Shown: in pieces, positions 1 through 9,235 of the stretch
How the letters are laid out: every line of letters starts with the position of its first letter
Numbering within the stretch: position 1 is the stretch's first letter
DNA from: Streptomyces sp. NBC_01314
Lineage (GTDB): Bacteria > Actinomycetota > Actinomycetes > Streptomycetales > Streptomycetaceae
NCBI RefSeq assembly: GCF_041435215.1
Contig: NZ_CP108394.1
Location: forward strand, 310,001-374,000
Length of the DNA stretch: 64,000 bases
Direction of reading: 5' to 3'
Program-made: the position numbers and the translations under genes
Notes under the pieces: model-generated
What the model was told of the DNA's origin: nothing
Seen by the model: only the letters and a program-made list of their open reading frames with translations
The model's database searches: none

Positions 1-233
1 TCGAGCTCGACGAAGTGCAGTCGCCACTCGTAGCTGGTCCACCCTGGAGTCAGTACGGCGTCCGTCACCGGCCGTCCGTTGATCCAGGCCTCACATATGC
101 CCAATGCGGACAGTCGCAGGGTGGCTGCGACCAGTCCTCCGTGCCCTGGCTCGGTGGAGAACTCCCGTCGGAATCGCGGGGCGGACTCGATGCCGTTTTC
201 GGGCGCGATGAAGCGCCCCGTCCAGATGGTCAC
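1..233 (-). CDS. Alpha-L-rhamnosidase, N-terminal part (GH78-like), cut by window edge
   Basis: Only the first 77 codons lie in the window; the gene continues leftward. The reading frame gives a Trp-Thr-Gly-Arg-Phe-Ile-Ala-Pro opening, then a beta-sandwich segment with the motif SALGICEAWINGRPV followed by LTPGWTSYEW. This matches the N-terminal carbohydrate-binding domain of bacterial alpha-L-rhamnosidases, which release terminal L-rhamnose from plant glycosides and pectic side chains. The start is GTG at 233; an in-frame stop lies a few codons upstream, so no longer start is possible. It sits 45 bp downstream of the ABC permease on the same strand and is probably the last gene of that operon. 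This suggests the importer handles a rhamnosylated substrate. The catalytic domain is not visible, so activity cannot be judged. Confidence 0.75.
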   Translation of the reverse strand, partial: MTIWTGRFIAPENGIESAPRFRREFSTEPGHGGLVAATLRLSALGICEAWINGRPVTDAVLTPGWTSYEWRLHFVEL

Positions 234-278
234 GTAAATTCCAATTCACCAAAGCACTGTGGGGGGACAACGATGAAC

Positions 279-1100
279 TCAGCCCTTGAGGCCGCCCGCA
301 AATCCTTGGACGATGTAGCGCTGGAGAACGAAGTACGCAGTGAGGATCGGCACGATACTGATGATTATCCCGGCGAAAATCAGGTTCCACTGGGCGCCGT
401 ATTGGCCCACGAATCCGTAGACGGCAACGGTGATCGTCTTGTTCCCCGAACCCGACAGGTAAAGCAGCGGTTGCAGGAAGTCATTCCAGGTGAACACTGC
501 ATTCAGGATCACGACCGTTCCCGTGATCGGCCGCATCAGAGGGAATACCACCGACCAGAAGGCACGGAATGCGCTTGCGCCATCGAGTGCGGCAGCCTCT
601 TCGAAATCGTGGGGCAGTGCGCGCATGAAGCCGGCGTACAGGAAGATCGTGAACGGCATCGATTGGCCGACGTTCGCGAGGATGACACCGCTGAGCGAGC
701 CAAGCAGGTGAACGTCGCGCATCGTCTGGTACAGCGGAAGCAGAGCGAGCTGCATCGGAAGCAGGAGTCCCGCAAGGAACGCGAAGTAGCTGACGGTGGA
801 CCACCGCGAGCGTAGCCGGGAGAGGGGGTAGGCCGCGGACGACGCGAAGACGACCAGGAAGACGATGGTCAGGATTGTGACTATCACGCTGTTGATGAGC
901 CCACCGCCGAGAGCGCCCTGGTGCCACGCGTCGACGAAGTTCTGGAAGGTCGGATGCTTGGGAAGCGCAAGAGTCGAGCTCTGGTCACCGGGAGCCTTGA
1001 AGGCGATGTTGAGGAGCAGAAAGACTGGGAAAATAAACACCAGGGCCGTCAGGATCATGACGACTTCGAGGACCCCTGTCCTCCATGTGTAGCGATACAT
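279..1100 (-). CDS. Carbohydrate ABC transporter permease, MalG type
   Basis: A 273-residue inner-membrane permease of the binding-protein-dependent CUT1 family. Six hydrophobic segments are visible, the first close to the N-terminus (VMILTALVFIFPVFLLLNI). The cytoplasmic EAA loop, which docks the ATPase, is seen as EEAAALDGASAFRAFWSVVFP in the middle of the protein. Length and layout are normal for MalG-type permeases. It starts one base after the stop codon of the partner permease, so the two are surely co-transcribed and probably translationally coupled. No ATPase gene is present in the window; such importers in Streptomyces usually share the multitask ATPase MsiK encoded elsewhere. Confidence 0.92.
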   Translation of the reverse strand: MYRYTWRTGVLEVVMILTALVFIFPVFLLLNIAFKAPGDQSSTLALPKHPTFQNFVDAWHQGALGGGLINSVIVTILTIVFLVVFASSAAYPLSRLRSRWSTVSYFAFLAGLLLPMQLALLPLYQTMRDVHLLGSLSGVILANVGQSMPFTIFLYAGFMRALPHDFEEAAALDGASAFRAFWSVVFPLMRPITGTVVILNAVFTWNDFLQPLLYLSGSGNKTITVAVYGFVGQYGAQWNLIFAGIIISIVPILTAYFVLQRYIVQGFAGGLKG

Positions 1101-1101
1101 C

Positions 1102-2028
1102 TCAGCCTTCGTTCTTGGAGATCATCCGATACTGAAACGCTGATGCCGCAGCCACGAACAGGGTGAGTACGACAGCCAGGGCAGCGCCGTTACTGAATCG
1201 CCCCAGCTGAAAGGCGTCCTTGTAGATCAGCGTCGAAATCGTGTCGGTCGCACCGCCGGGTCCGCCCTGGGTCATGACGAAGACCTGGTCGAACAGCTTG
1301 AAGCCCCCGATAAGGGAGAGCATCAGGTTGATCGTGAACGCCGGAGCCAGCATCGGGCGGACGATGTACCAGAAACGCCGCACCGGGCCAGCGCCGTCGA
1401 TCGCCGCCGCTTCGATCACTTCATCCGGAATTCCCTGGAGCCCCGCAAGGAAGATGACCATGGAGTATCCGACAAACTGCCAGATGACGACCGCGATGAT
1501 CGCCCAGATCGCGACCTTCGGGTCGCCGAGCCAGTTCTGCCGCATTCCACCGAGGCCGATGTTCTTGAGGACCTGGTTGAGTGCGCCTTCCGGGGCGAGG
1601 AGGTTCTGCCAGAGGAAACCCACCGCGATCGACGTGATCACCACTGGTGCGAAGAAAAGAACCCGCAGGAAGTTCCGCGACTTGATCTGCGAGTTCACAC
1701 CGAGGGCGATGAGCAGGCCGATGGCGTTCTGGACTACTGTCACGGTGACAGCGATCAGCAGGGTGTTCTTGATCGCTGTCAAGCTGTTCGTGTCGTCGAA
1801 AATCGACCGGAACTGGCGCAAACCAACCCAGTGCTTGACCGACGAGACACCGTCCCAGTCGGTGAACGCGAAGAGGCTGCCCTGTACCGCAGGAACGATC
1901 ACCGCGAACGCGTAGAGCGCGGCTGCGGGCAGAACGAACCACCACACCGACTGTGCGTAACTGCGGTACCGACGCCTCGGTCCGGGTGCCGGCGCGCCCG
2001 TGGGCGCGGGATCAGTACTTGTTGCCAT
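1102..2028 (-). CDS. Carbohydrate ABC transporter permease, MalF type
   Basis: A 308-residue inner-membrane permease pairing with the next gene to form the channel of a sugar importer. The frame is open for 27 codons further upstream, but ATG at 2028 is chosen because an AGGAG ribosome site sits just in front of it and because the N-terminal text from there (Ala/Pro-rich, then Arg-Arg-Tyr-Arg, then the first membrane helix) is typical. Six membrane helices and an EAA loop (EVIEAAAIDGAGPVRRFWYI) are visible. It lies between the binding-protein gene and the MalG-type permease in the usual order for CUT1 operons. Confidence 0.92.
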   Translation of the reverse strand: MATSTDPAPTGAPAPGPRRRYRSYAQSVWWFVLPAAALYAFAVIVPAVQGSLFAFTDWDGVSSVKHWVGLRQFRSIFDDTNSLTAIKNTLLIAVTVTVVQNAIGLLIALGVNSQIKSRNFLRVLFFAPVVITSIAVGFLWQNLLAPEGALNQVLKNIGLGGMRQNWLGDPKVAIWAIIAVVIWQFVGYSMVIFLAGLQGIPDEVIEAAAIDGAGPVRRFWYIVRPMLAPAFTINLMLSLIGGFKLFDQVFVMTQGGPGGATDTISTLIYKDAFQLGRFSNGAALAVVLTLFVAAASAFQYRMISKNEG

Positions 2029-2105
2029 GACGGGACTCCTTGCTGTCTCTCGCAGATGGACAGCGTGGTGCGCGTTCCTCGCGCCGTGCTGTCCGTTCTT
2101 CCAGC

Positions 2106-3374
2106 TCATCCCTTGTAAGCGGCATCCATTGCGGCGAGCACGTCCTTGACCGAGGCCTGTCCGCCCAGGAGCTTCTGCAGCTCGTCCTGGTAGACCTGGG
2201 TCAGGTTGGCGTTCGGCCAGGTCTGGTCGGGGAAAGCGGCGGTCTTGTCGCTGCGCACCTGATCCGACACACCCGCCAGAGCCGGCGCGGGCTTGAATCC
2301 CTCCACCGTGGTGCTGGGGAAGATGGATCCGGCCTTGACCGCGACGCCCATCCCCTTCTTGGACATGTAGAAGTCGAGGAACTTCTTTCCCAGTGCGACG
2401 TTGCCCTTGGCGTTGACGCCGTACCCTGCCCCCAGGCCGACCGGCAGGACAGTCTGCGAGGGGTCGTCCGTTGCGGGGAGTGCGGCGGTCTCGAACGTCG
2501 TTCCGCTCGGCGCGTCCTTCTGGATGTCGACGATCTGGTTGCTCACCGTCACGATGCCGAGGGCGTCACCCGTGGCGACCTGCTTCTGCGCGACATCGAG
2601 GCTCGTTCCGAGGGAGTCCTTGGTGAAGCACCCGGCCTTGAGCATCTGCTGGTACTTCGTCAGCGCGGTGGTCCACTCGGAGTCGCTGAATGTCGCCTTG
2701 CCGGCTGCCTGCTGTGCCGAGAAGTCCGGGTTCGGTCCGTACACGAGAGTGGCGGTGAGAGCGTAGGGAAGGTAGTTGAAAGTACCGCCGGCGAGGCCGG
2801 CCATCGCGTAGGCAACCTTGCCCTTGGCCTTGGCGGCCGAGCAGAGGTCGAGCACCTGGCTCCACGTGGTGGGCGCCGTCTTGCCGATGGCCTTGAGTGC
2901 CTGCGTGTTGTAGGTGGCGGGGATGATGGTCGAGTTGTTGGCGACCATCAGCACCTTGCCGTCAGCGCTCATGACGTTCTTGGTCGCTTCGTTGAAGTTC
3001 GAAGCCCAGCTCTCCGAGGAGAGGTCTGCGAGGTACTTGCCCTTGGCCAGAGTCTGGGCCGTGATCGGGTTTCCGTTGCCGGGGAAGACGACGTTGACGT
3101 CCGCTGCGGTGCCCGAGACGAGCTGGGTGTTGATCTGCGTCAGGATGGCCGGCCAGGGGTAGCCGGTCAGCTTGACCTTGACTCCCGGATTGTCCTTCTC
3201 GAACTGAGCGATGACCGCCTTCATCACGGCGTCATCGGCCCAACCGGCAACCGTGAGGTTCTTGCTGCCGGAGGTGGATCCCGAGCCGGAATCCGAGTTG
3301 GTCGAACATCCGGCAAGGGCCAGAGCTGTGGTCACACTGACACAGGCGACCGCGAATAGACGGTTTCTTCGCAT
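2106..3374 (-). CDS. Extracellular sugar-binding lipoprotein (ABC importer, family 1)
   Basis: A 422-residue solute-binding lipoprotein that captures the sugar outside the membrane and delivers it to the two permeases downstream. The N-terminus has Arg-Arg-Asn-Arg, a short hydrophobic core and a lipobox LALAGC followed by a Ser/Gly-rich linker, so it should be lipid-anchored after cleavage before the Cys. The mature part has the features of family 1 (MalE-like) binding proteins, such as VAGWADDAVMKAVIAQFEKD near the start and an LPVGLGAGYGVNAKG segment late in the protein. It is the first gene of the operon. About 105 bp upstream of its start lies the operator-like site shared with the GH3 gene. 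Confidence 0.93.
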   Translation of the reverse strand: MRRNRLFAVACVSVTTALALAGCSTNSDSGSGSTSGSKNLTVAGWADDAVMKAVIAQFEKDNPGVKVKLTGYPWPAILTQINTQLVSGTAADVNVVFPGNGNPITAQTLAKGKYLADLSSESWASNFNEATKNVMSADGKVLMVANNSTIIPATYNTQALKAIGKTAPTTWSQVLDLCSAAKAKGKVAYAMAGLAGGTFNYLPYALTATLVYGPNPDFSAQQAAGKATFSDSEWTTALTKYQQMLKAGCFTKDSLGTSLDVAQKQVATGDALGIVTVSNQIVDIQKDAPSGTTFETAALPATDDPSQTVLPVGLGAGYGVNAKGNVALGKKFLDFYMSKKGMGVAVKAGSIFPSTTVEGFKPAPALAGVSDQVRSDKTAAFPDQTWPNANLTQVYQDELQKLLGGQASVKDVLAAMDAAYKG

Positions 3375-3478
3375 GAAATGCTCCGCTGGATTCCAAACGT
3401 GGAGCCTGGACGTTACGGCCTCGTAAACAGGACTCGTCCGGCAATGTGCTAGTGACCGTAGAACTCGGACGTCTGAGT

Positions 3479-3510
3479 GTCAACCGGTTCACAAAAAACT
3501 GGTTCGCGAA
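3479..3510. promoter_or_regulatory. Operator candidate for the ABC importer operon
   Basis: Positions 3479-3493 read GTCAACCGGTTCACA, containing the palindromic core AACCGGTT; a second half-similar word (AACTGGTTCGCGAAG) follows at 3496-3510. The reverse complement of the first word recurs exactly at 5054-5068 upstream of the GH3 gene. A palindromic core with central CG next to a LacI-family gene is the usual form of a LacI-type operator. It lies about 105 bp upstream of the binding-protein start, so it would cover the promoter. Binding is inferred, not shown. Confidence 0.65.
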
Positions 3511-3674
3511 GCTTCAGGGCAGTCGATGAGGCGGTGCGCTGAGCCATAAGTGCTGCTCAGCGGCATCACGCAAGCGAGTGCGATCGGATTCAGCGGAGAC
3601 CGGTCTACAAGATCGGGCCACGAGCCGGATGCGCGGTGGTAGCCTCGCGGATGGTTTCAAGAAGGAGGGCAACT

Positions 3675-4736
3675 GTGGGATCGGATACGTCCGCTGGTGC
3701 GGGTCGGCGCCCCTCGATGGACGACGTGGCCCGGGCTGCAGGAGTGTCCAAGGGCGCGGTGTCCAAAGTGATCCGCAACGCGTACGGGGTCAGCGATGCC
3801 ATGCGGACGCGCGTGGAAGTCGCGATCCAGGAGTTGGGGTACCGGCCCCGTATCGCGGCCAGAGCCATGAGGGGGTCGAGCTTCAGCATCGGCCTGGAAA
3901 TCCCCAACCTCGGCAACGACTTCCTGACCCAGATCATGCAGGGTTCGGCCGCGCAGTTGGCCGGTTCAAGCTACCAACTCATGATCGCCCCAGGGATCGG
4001 CGAGCTCAGCGGTGCGCCGGTCCTGGAGAATCTGGCCGACCGCCAGGTCGACGGCCTCATAGCGATCTCGCCCGAGGTCACGCCGGACTGGCTCGAGACC
4101 CTCGCCCTCGAGCTCCCGATCGTCCTCATCGGACGGCACGACGACTCCGTCAACTACGACACAGTCACCAGTGACGATGTCGCAGGTACGACGTTGGCCC
4201 TCGATCATCTGCGCACTCTCGGGCATGAGCGGATCGCGCACCTCACGATGCGGATGCGGCCGGAGGCCCGGCCGTGCGCCCCACACTCGCTCCGCCTGCT
4301 GACGTACGAGCAGATGACCGCCGACGCCGGCCTGGACTCGATCGTCGAATACTGCACTGACGCACAGGACGACGCTTACGCAGTAGCGCGCGAACTGCTG
4401 AGCCGTGATCCCTCGATCACTGCCATCTTCGCCGGGCACGACAACCTGGCGATCGGCGTGCTGCGTGCGCTCGCGGATCTGAGACTCACCACCAGGGACA
4501 TCTCCGTGGTGGGGTATGACGACATCCACGTCGCCGGCCACCCACTGGTGTCGCTTTCCACCGTCTCGCAGTTCGGCGAGAAGATGGGCGCGATGGCGAT
4601 CGAGCTGCTGATGGAGCGGATCTCCGGCAAGCGAACGACCGCACGCCACTACCAGATCCATCCGGAGCTTCGAGTCAGAGCCTCGTCGCAGGCCGCACGC
4701 AGCCGTAACCTGCCCGAGAGCCGCACGGGGAACTGA
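3675..4736 (+). CDS. LacI-family transcriptional regulator
   Basis: A 353-residue sugar-responsive repressor. The N-terminal helix-turn-helix is clear (SMDDVARAAGVSKGAVSKV), followed by the hinge and a periplasmic-binding-protein-like sensor domain with typical late motifs (VVGYDDIHVAGHPLVSLSTV). The frame is open from 3636, but GTG at 3675 is preferred because AAGAAGGAGGGC stands just before it at good spacing; this gives a normal LacI length. It is transcribed away from the ABC operon and toward the GH3 gene. The shared operator word lies on both sides of it, so the likely regulon is importer, rhamnosidase and GH3. The inducer cannot be read from the sequence. Confidence 0.93.
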   Translation: MGSDTSAGAGRRPSMDDVARAAGVSKGAVSKVIRNAYGVSDAMRTRVEVAIQELGYRPRIAARAMRGSSFSIGLEIPNLGNDFLTQIMQGSAAQLAGSSYQLMIAPGIGELSGAPVLENLADRQVDGLIAISPEVTPDWLETLALELPIVLIGRHDDSVNYDTVTSDDVAGTTLALDHLRTLGHERIAHLTMRMRPEARPCAPHSLRLLTYEQMTADAGLDSIVEYCTDAQDDAYAVARELLSRDPSITAIFAGHDNLAIGVLRALADLRLTTRDISVVGYDDIHVAGHPLVSLSTVSQFGEKMGAMAIELLMERISGKRTTARHYQIHPELRVRASSQAARSRNLPESRTGN

Positions 4737-5053
4737 GCGCCGACCACCCGGAACATGGCCGAAGTCCGGTGCATTGCCCGCCCTTCCTTGGCCGCTCAGT
4801 CCTGACGGCAGGCTGCCCTCCTCATGGCGAGGGCCCCAGGACACCGCCTCGTTCATGTCAGACGGACCGGCTGCACGAGGCGGCGCGCGATGGTCGCGAA
4901 AATGGACCGGTCTACGTTCCTGACCGGGACTCGGTATGAACGTCACGACGCGCCGCAGTCCGCGAATTTTCAGGCCATAGGCTCGACATCGGATCTGCTG
5001 CTCGGATCGACGCGGTCAATCGGCGCCCCGTCCGACGGCACAGCAGATAGTTG

Positions 5054-5068
5054 TGTGAACCGGTTGAC
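5054..5068. promoter_or_regulatory. Operator candidate upstream of the GH3 gene
   Basis: TGTGAACCGGTTGAC, the exact reverse complement of the word at 3479-3493. It lies about 200 bp before the GH3 start, inside the 529-bp gap after the LacI gene. No other gene was recognised in that gap. Confidence 0.62.
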
Positions 5069-5265
5069 GCCCATTTTGCAGACAGCTACCTTCAATCCCA
5101 CTGCGCATCAGCCCACAGTCGGTGACCCCCGACCCGGCGAAGCCGCCCTGCAGCGTCCGGTTTGGCTGTGCCGCGTGTCAACGCAGTTCGTTGCCTTCGT
5201 CACGACCCTGAGAGGTCATCGATCAACCCGATTCATGCCGCGGTGAGTGGCCTGGAAGGACCCGC

Positions 5266-7827
5266 ATGACTTCCGTTTCCCTGCCTGACGACGCCGAGCT
5301 GCGTCGCCGCGTCCGTGCTCTGGACCTCGATTCCAAGGCACAACTGCTGACCGGGGACAGCCTGTGGACGCTGCCGGCCGAGCCGCAGCTGGGCCTGCTT
5401 TCGGTGACGATGTCCGACGGCCCGCAGGGAGTGCGCGGGACCGGAGCGGACCCGGACGCCACCGGGCTGCTGGCCCCGGCCCCCAGCGCTCTGGCGGCGA
5501 CGTGGGACGCGGAGCTCGCCGAGCGGCTGGGAGAGCTGTTCGCCACGGAAGCACGCCGCAAGGGTGTCGACGTACTGCTGGCGCCGTCGGTGAACCTGCA
5601 GCGCACTCCGGTCGCCGGGCGGCACTTCGAGTACTTTTCCGAGGACCCGCTGCTCACCGGCACTCTGGCCGCCGGCATGGTCCGCGGTCTACAGGCCCGC
5701 GGCGTGGGCGCGTGTCTCAAGCACTTCGTGGCCAATGACTCGGAGACCGACCGCACCCGCTACCGCTCCCGGCTGGATGAGCGCACGCTGCGCGAGGTCT
5801 ACCTGGCCCCGTTCGAGCACGTCCTCGCCGCGGCCGGGCCGTGGAGCGTGATGGCCGCCTACTCGGGGGTCGACGACGGAGTGGACTCAGCGCCGATGAC
5901 CGAGCACGCCGGGCTGCTGCGGGGTGTCCTCAAGGGTGAGTGGGGTTTCGCCGGACCCGTGGTCAGCGACTGGGCCGCCACCGGCTCCACTGTGGCCTCG
6001 GCGGCCGGCGGCCTCGACCTGGTGATGCCGGGACCTGATGGCCCATGGGGAGAAAACCTCGTGGCGGCCGTACGCGCCGGCAAGCTGGACGAGCGGATCA
6101 TCGACGACAAGGTGTTGCGGCTCCTGCGCCTGGCACGGAATACCGGCCGCCTCGGCCTCCCGGGACAAGAGCCTGCACCGGCGTCCTCGGAGAGCTCCCA
6201 TCTCTCGCCCCCCGCGCCCAGGGAGTTCGCCCTGCTGCGTGAGGCCGCCGCCCGCGCCACCGTGCTGCTGCGGCACACGGCGGACGTGCTGCCCCTCCAA
6301 CCGGACGGCATCGGCAGCATCGCGCTGATCGGCCCGAACGCGGTCACGCCGTATCTCCAAGGAGGCGGCAGCGCGTTCGTCCCGGCGGCGCACACGGTGT
6401 CCTTCGAGGAGGGGCTGCGCGCCCAACTGCCCGACCACGTACGCCTGACCGTGCATCGCGGCGGCGACTCGCGCTGCCGCCCGCCTTTCGTGTCCGGCGT
6501 GCTGCTCACCGATCCCGACACCGGCGCGGCGGGAATGCGGGCCGACCACCTGGACGCCGACGGCAACCGGATCGGCGGTGAGGTTCGCGAGAGCGGCGAC
6601 TGGACGATCTACGACGACTTCGGGCCGACGACACACCGGGTCGTGCTGCACACCGTGCTGACGTTGTCCGAAACCGGCGTGCACCGCCTGGAGTTCGGCT
6701 GCGCGGGACGCTTCCGCGTGACGGTGGACGGTGAGCAGCGGTGGGCCGGCGACGACGACCGGGGCGTGGAGCTGGTTCTCGAGTCCAGCCATCACCACCC
6801 GACGCTGCAGGGCATCGACGTGGAGGTAGGGGCCGAGGCCCGCAGGATCACCCTCGCCATCGACCTCACCGTCGTCGAGCCCGGCGGCTACAACCGTTTC
6901 GTCACCGCCCAGCTGCGCCACGCCTTGCCCGGACCGACGCCGTACGAGGAGATCACCGAAGCCGCCGCCGCGGCCGGGGCGGCCGATGTGGCCGTGGTCG
7001 TGGTGGGCACCAACGAGGAGACCGAGTCGGAGGGCTGGGACCGCACCGGGCTCGAACTGCCCGGACTTCAGGACGAATTGGTGCGCAAAGTGCTCGCCGC
7101 CAATCCCCGTACTGTAGTGGTCGTCAACGCTGGCGCACCCGTACTGCTGCCCTGGGCCGACGAGGTACCCGCACTGCTGTGGGCGTGGCTGCCGGGCCAG
7201 GAGGCCGGACATGCGCTGGCCGACGTCCTGCTGGGCCGGACCGAACCGGCGGGCCGCCTGCCCTGGACGCTCCCCGCCCGGACGGAGGACGTCCCGGTCC
7301 CCGACGCCCAGCCGCACGACGGCATCGTCGCCTACTCCGAAGGCCTCCATATCGGCCACCGAGCCTGGGACCGGCAGGGCCTCGTGCCCGCCTTCCCGTT
7401 CGGACACGGCCTCGGCTGGACTGAGTGGACGTACGAGTCCGTCACCACCCCCAAGTCGTCCGTCTCCGCCGGCCACCTGACCGGCCACACAGGCGGAGAC
7501 GGACTCCAGCTGACCGTGGAACTGACCAACACCGGCCCCCGGCCGGGCCGCGAGGTCGTCCAGGTCTACCTGGAGCCGCCGCAGGACGGCCCCGAACGTC
7601 CCGTACGCCAGCTCGCCGGCTTCACCACTGTCCAGGCGGCGGCCGGCGCACGAGCCACCGCCCAGGTCCGGGTGCCCGCCCGAGCCTTCCAGATCTGGGA
7701 TCCCGGCATGCGAGCCTGGCATACCCCGCCCGGCCGCTACCGACTGCACGTCGGACGCTCCAGCCGCGACCTGCGACTGACCGCTGACGTCACATCTGAC
7801 GGCGACCGCCTCCATACAGCGGTCTGA
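5266..7827 (+). CDS. Beta-glucosidase, glycoside hydrolase family 3, with PA14-like insert
   Basis: An 853-residue family 3 glycosidase that removes terminal beta-linked sugars; no signal peptide is seen, so it should act in the cytoplasm on imported oligosaccharides. The TIM-barrel domain carries the substrate-binding KHF motif (about residues 152-154) and the catalytic nucleophile Asp235 in VVSDWAATG. The alpha/beta sandwich domain is interrupted at about residues 395-550 by a PA14-like carbohydrate-binding insert, then continues with NEETESEGWDRTGLELPG, and a C-terminal fibronectin-III-like domain ends the protein. ATG at 5266 has AAGGA in front. It is the first gene after the LacI regulator and carries its operator word upstream. 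Confidence 0.93.
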   Translation: MTSVSLPDDAELRRRVRALDLDSKAQLLTGDSLWTLPAEPQLGLLSVTMSDGPQGVRGTGADPDATGLLAPAPSALAATWDAELAERLGELFATEARRKGVDVLLAPSVNLQRTPVAGRHFEYFSEDPLLTGTLAAGMVRGLQARGVGACLKHFVANDSETDRTRYRSRLDERTLREVYLAPFEHVLAAAGPWSVMAAYSGVDDGVDSAPMTEHAGLLRGVLKGEWGFAGPVVSDWAATGSTVASAAGGLDLVMPGPDGPWGENLVAAVRAGKLDERIIDDKVLRLLRLARNTGRLGLPGQEPAPASSESSHLSPPAPREFALLREAAARATVLLRHTADVLPLQPDGIGSIALIGPNAVTPYLQGGGSAFVPAAHTVSFEEGLRAQLPDHVRLTVHRGGDSRCRPPFVSGVLLTDPDTGAAGMRADHLDADGNRIGGEVRESGDWTIYDDFGPTTHRVVLHTVLTLSETGVHRLEFGCAGRFRVTVDGEQRWAGDDDRGVELVLESSHHHPTLQGIDVEVGAEARRITLAIDLTVVEPGGYNRFVTAQLRHALPGPTPYEEITEAAAAAGAADVAVVVVGTNEETESEGWDRTGLELPGLQDELVRKVLAANPRTVVVVNAGAPVLLPWADEVPALLWAWLPGQEAGHALADVLLGRTEPAGRLPWTLPARTEDVPVPDAQPHDGIVAYSEGLHIGHRAWDRQGLVPAFPFGHGLGWTEWTYESVTTPKSSVSAGHLTGHTGGDGLQLTVELTNTGPRPGREVVQVYLEPPQDGPERPVRQLAGFTTVQAAAGARATAQVRVPARAFQIWDPGMRAWHTPPGRYRLHVGRSSRDLRLTADVTSDGDRLHTAV

Positions 7828-7930
7828 CGCCATTCACCTCCGCGTCTGATGATGCCCGCCCGCAAGGAGTTGCACGATGTGCACCACCCCGACACCCCGC
7901 GAGAGGGTCGCTGATCAGAGGCGCGCTCCG

Positions 7931-8960
7931 TCAAGGTCGGCCGGGTCGGCCCCCGGAGCGTTCGGTGAAGATCTCCACCGCCGTGGGCGGGAGGCGGTAG
8001 ACGTACGGCGTGGTGCCCCACTGCCCCTTGAACGTCGCCGCTGACGTTCCGGTGTTGTAGAGGGCGGTCAACTGCGTGCCGTCGGAGAGCGTGGCGGTCC
8101 TGCGCTGCACCTGGCTCAGGTCGCCGCTGCCCGGCTGCTCGTCCGCAGGGCCAACCGGAGTGAACACGTCGACGTCATACAGCGACCACCAGTTCTGCGC
8201 TGCACCCGCGTTGACCAACCGGATGTAACGGGCTTGGGTCTCCGGGAAGATCGCTGTCGTCCTCTGGTCCTTTCCGGCTCCCGAGGCGACCGGATCGCCC
8301 AGTTCTTCCCGTCGTCGGAGCGAAGATCTGGTAGCCGTGCGTCTGGTCGCCCAGGCTGGTTCCGGAGTCCATGACGACCTGGTCCACGGTCTGGGCCGAA
8401 CCGAGGTCGATGTCGAGCCAGTCGCCTTGACCGCATGGCCCGACCGGTGCTCCACCGGGTAACGGGGTGGGCGTCGATCGCGTGGGACGGCGGACTCCCG
8501 TCCGCGCTGGCGATCCCGCTGACCTTCCAGTCATCGCGCGGCAGAGCCTGCTGCTCCGTGGTGAGCTCGACCGATCCACCGGTCGGCACGGTCTGCCCGT
8601 ACTACCGGTCACCGACGCGCACCCGGTCCTCGAACGCCGACAGATCCGGGCTGTAGCTGACCACGGGACGCGTGCCGCCGGGGGTGTCGAAGGTCAGGTC
8701 GACCGAGTCCAGCGCGCCCGGGGCGGTGCTGCCGTGCTGGGCACCCTTCCAGGTGAACGTCGCGGCCGCCCCGGGGTTCAGCCGGTACGGGAACCAGCGG
8801 TCTCCGCGCTGTACACGGAAGGTCTTCTGGCTCTTCCCGGAGTTGTGCGCGATGAGCACGGACGACCCGTCGGGGTTGACGAACGCCACACCTCGACGCT
8901 GCCCGCACCGAGCAGTACGTCGAGCGGGCCGTACCCGGCTGGGCGGTTGAGGCTGGGCGG
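7931..8960 (-). pseudogene. Decayed glycoside hydrolase with GH30-type C-terminal domain and discoidin domain
   Basis: Three frames on this strand must be joined to follow one protein. First comes a GH30-like C-terminal beta-sandwich (AFVNPDGSSVLIAHNSG, then RLNPGAAATFTW) at about 8890-8610. Next is an F5/8-type C (discoidin) domain split between frames: LTTEQQALPRDDWKVSG in one, GDWLDIDLGSAQTVDQVV in a second, and QARYIRLVNAGAAQNWW with SLYDVDVFTP in a third. A last tail ends near 7931. The N-terminal catalytic barrel is missing. At least three frame changes plus the lost 5' part make this a pseudogene. Sequencing errors could explain single shifts but not the missing barrel. Confidence 0.75.
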
Positions 8961-9235
8961 GGCTGCATCAGGCCTCCCCCGCGGCCTGGAGCGGGGCAGC
9001 GTCCGGCGTGGTCCGTCCGTCGACCGGCCCCGCGCATCGCCCGATCCCCTCCGTTACCCCGTCGAGGGCCGGGGCACCGCTCCCCCGGCACATCCCTGCG
9101 CACCGACCAGACCCGGGAGTCACCAGCCCGCAAAGAAAGACGCTCACCAGCATTGACTTACGTACACTCTTCGTCCGAAACTCAAATGGGGTCGCACCCG
9201 GGCTCCCTACGAGATCAAGCAGAAGCGAGAGATCC

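Noticed and set aside
2040..3359. 439-codon open frame opposite the binding-protein gene
   Set aside because: Shadow frame; the opposite strand has signal peptide, lipobox and family motifs.
7828..9235. Reading the GH30/discoidin stretch as several small separate genes
   Set aside because: The pieces follow one another as consecutive parts of one protein architecture and none has its own start and ribosome site.
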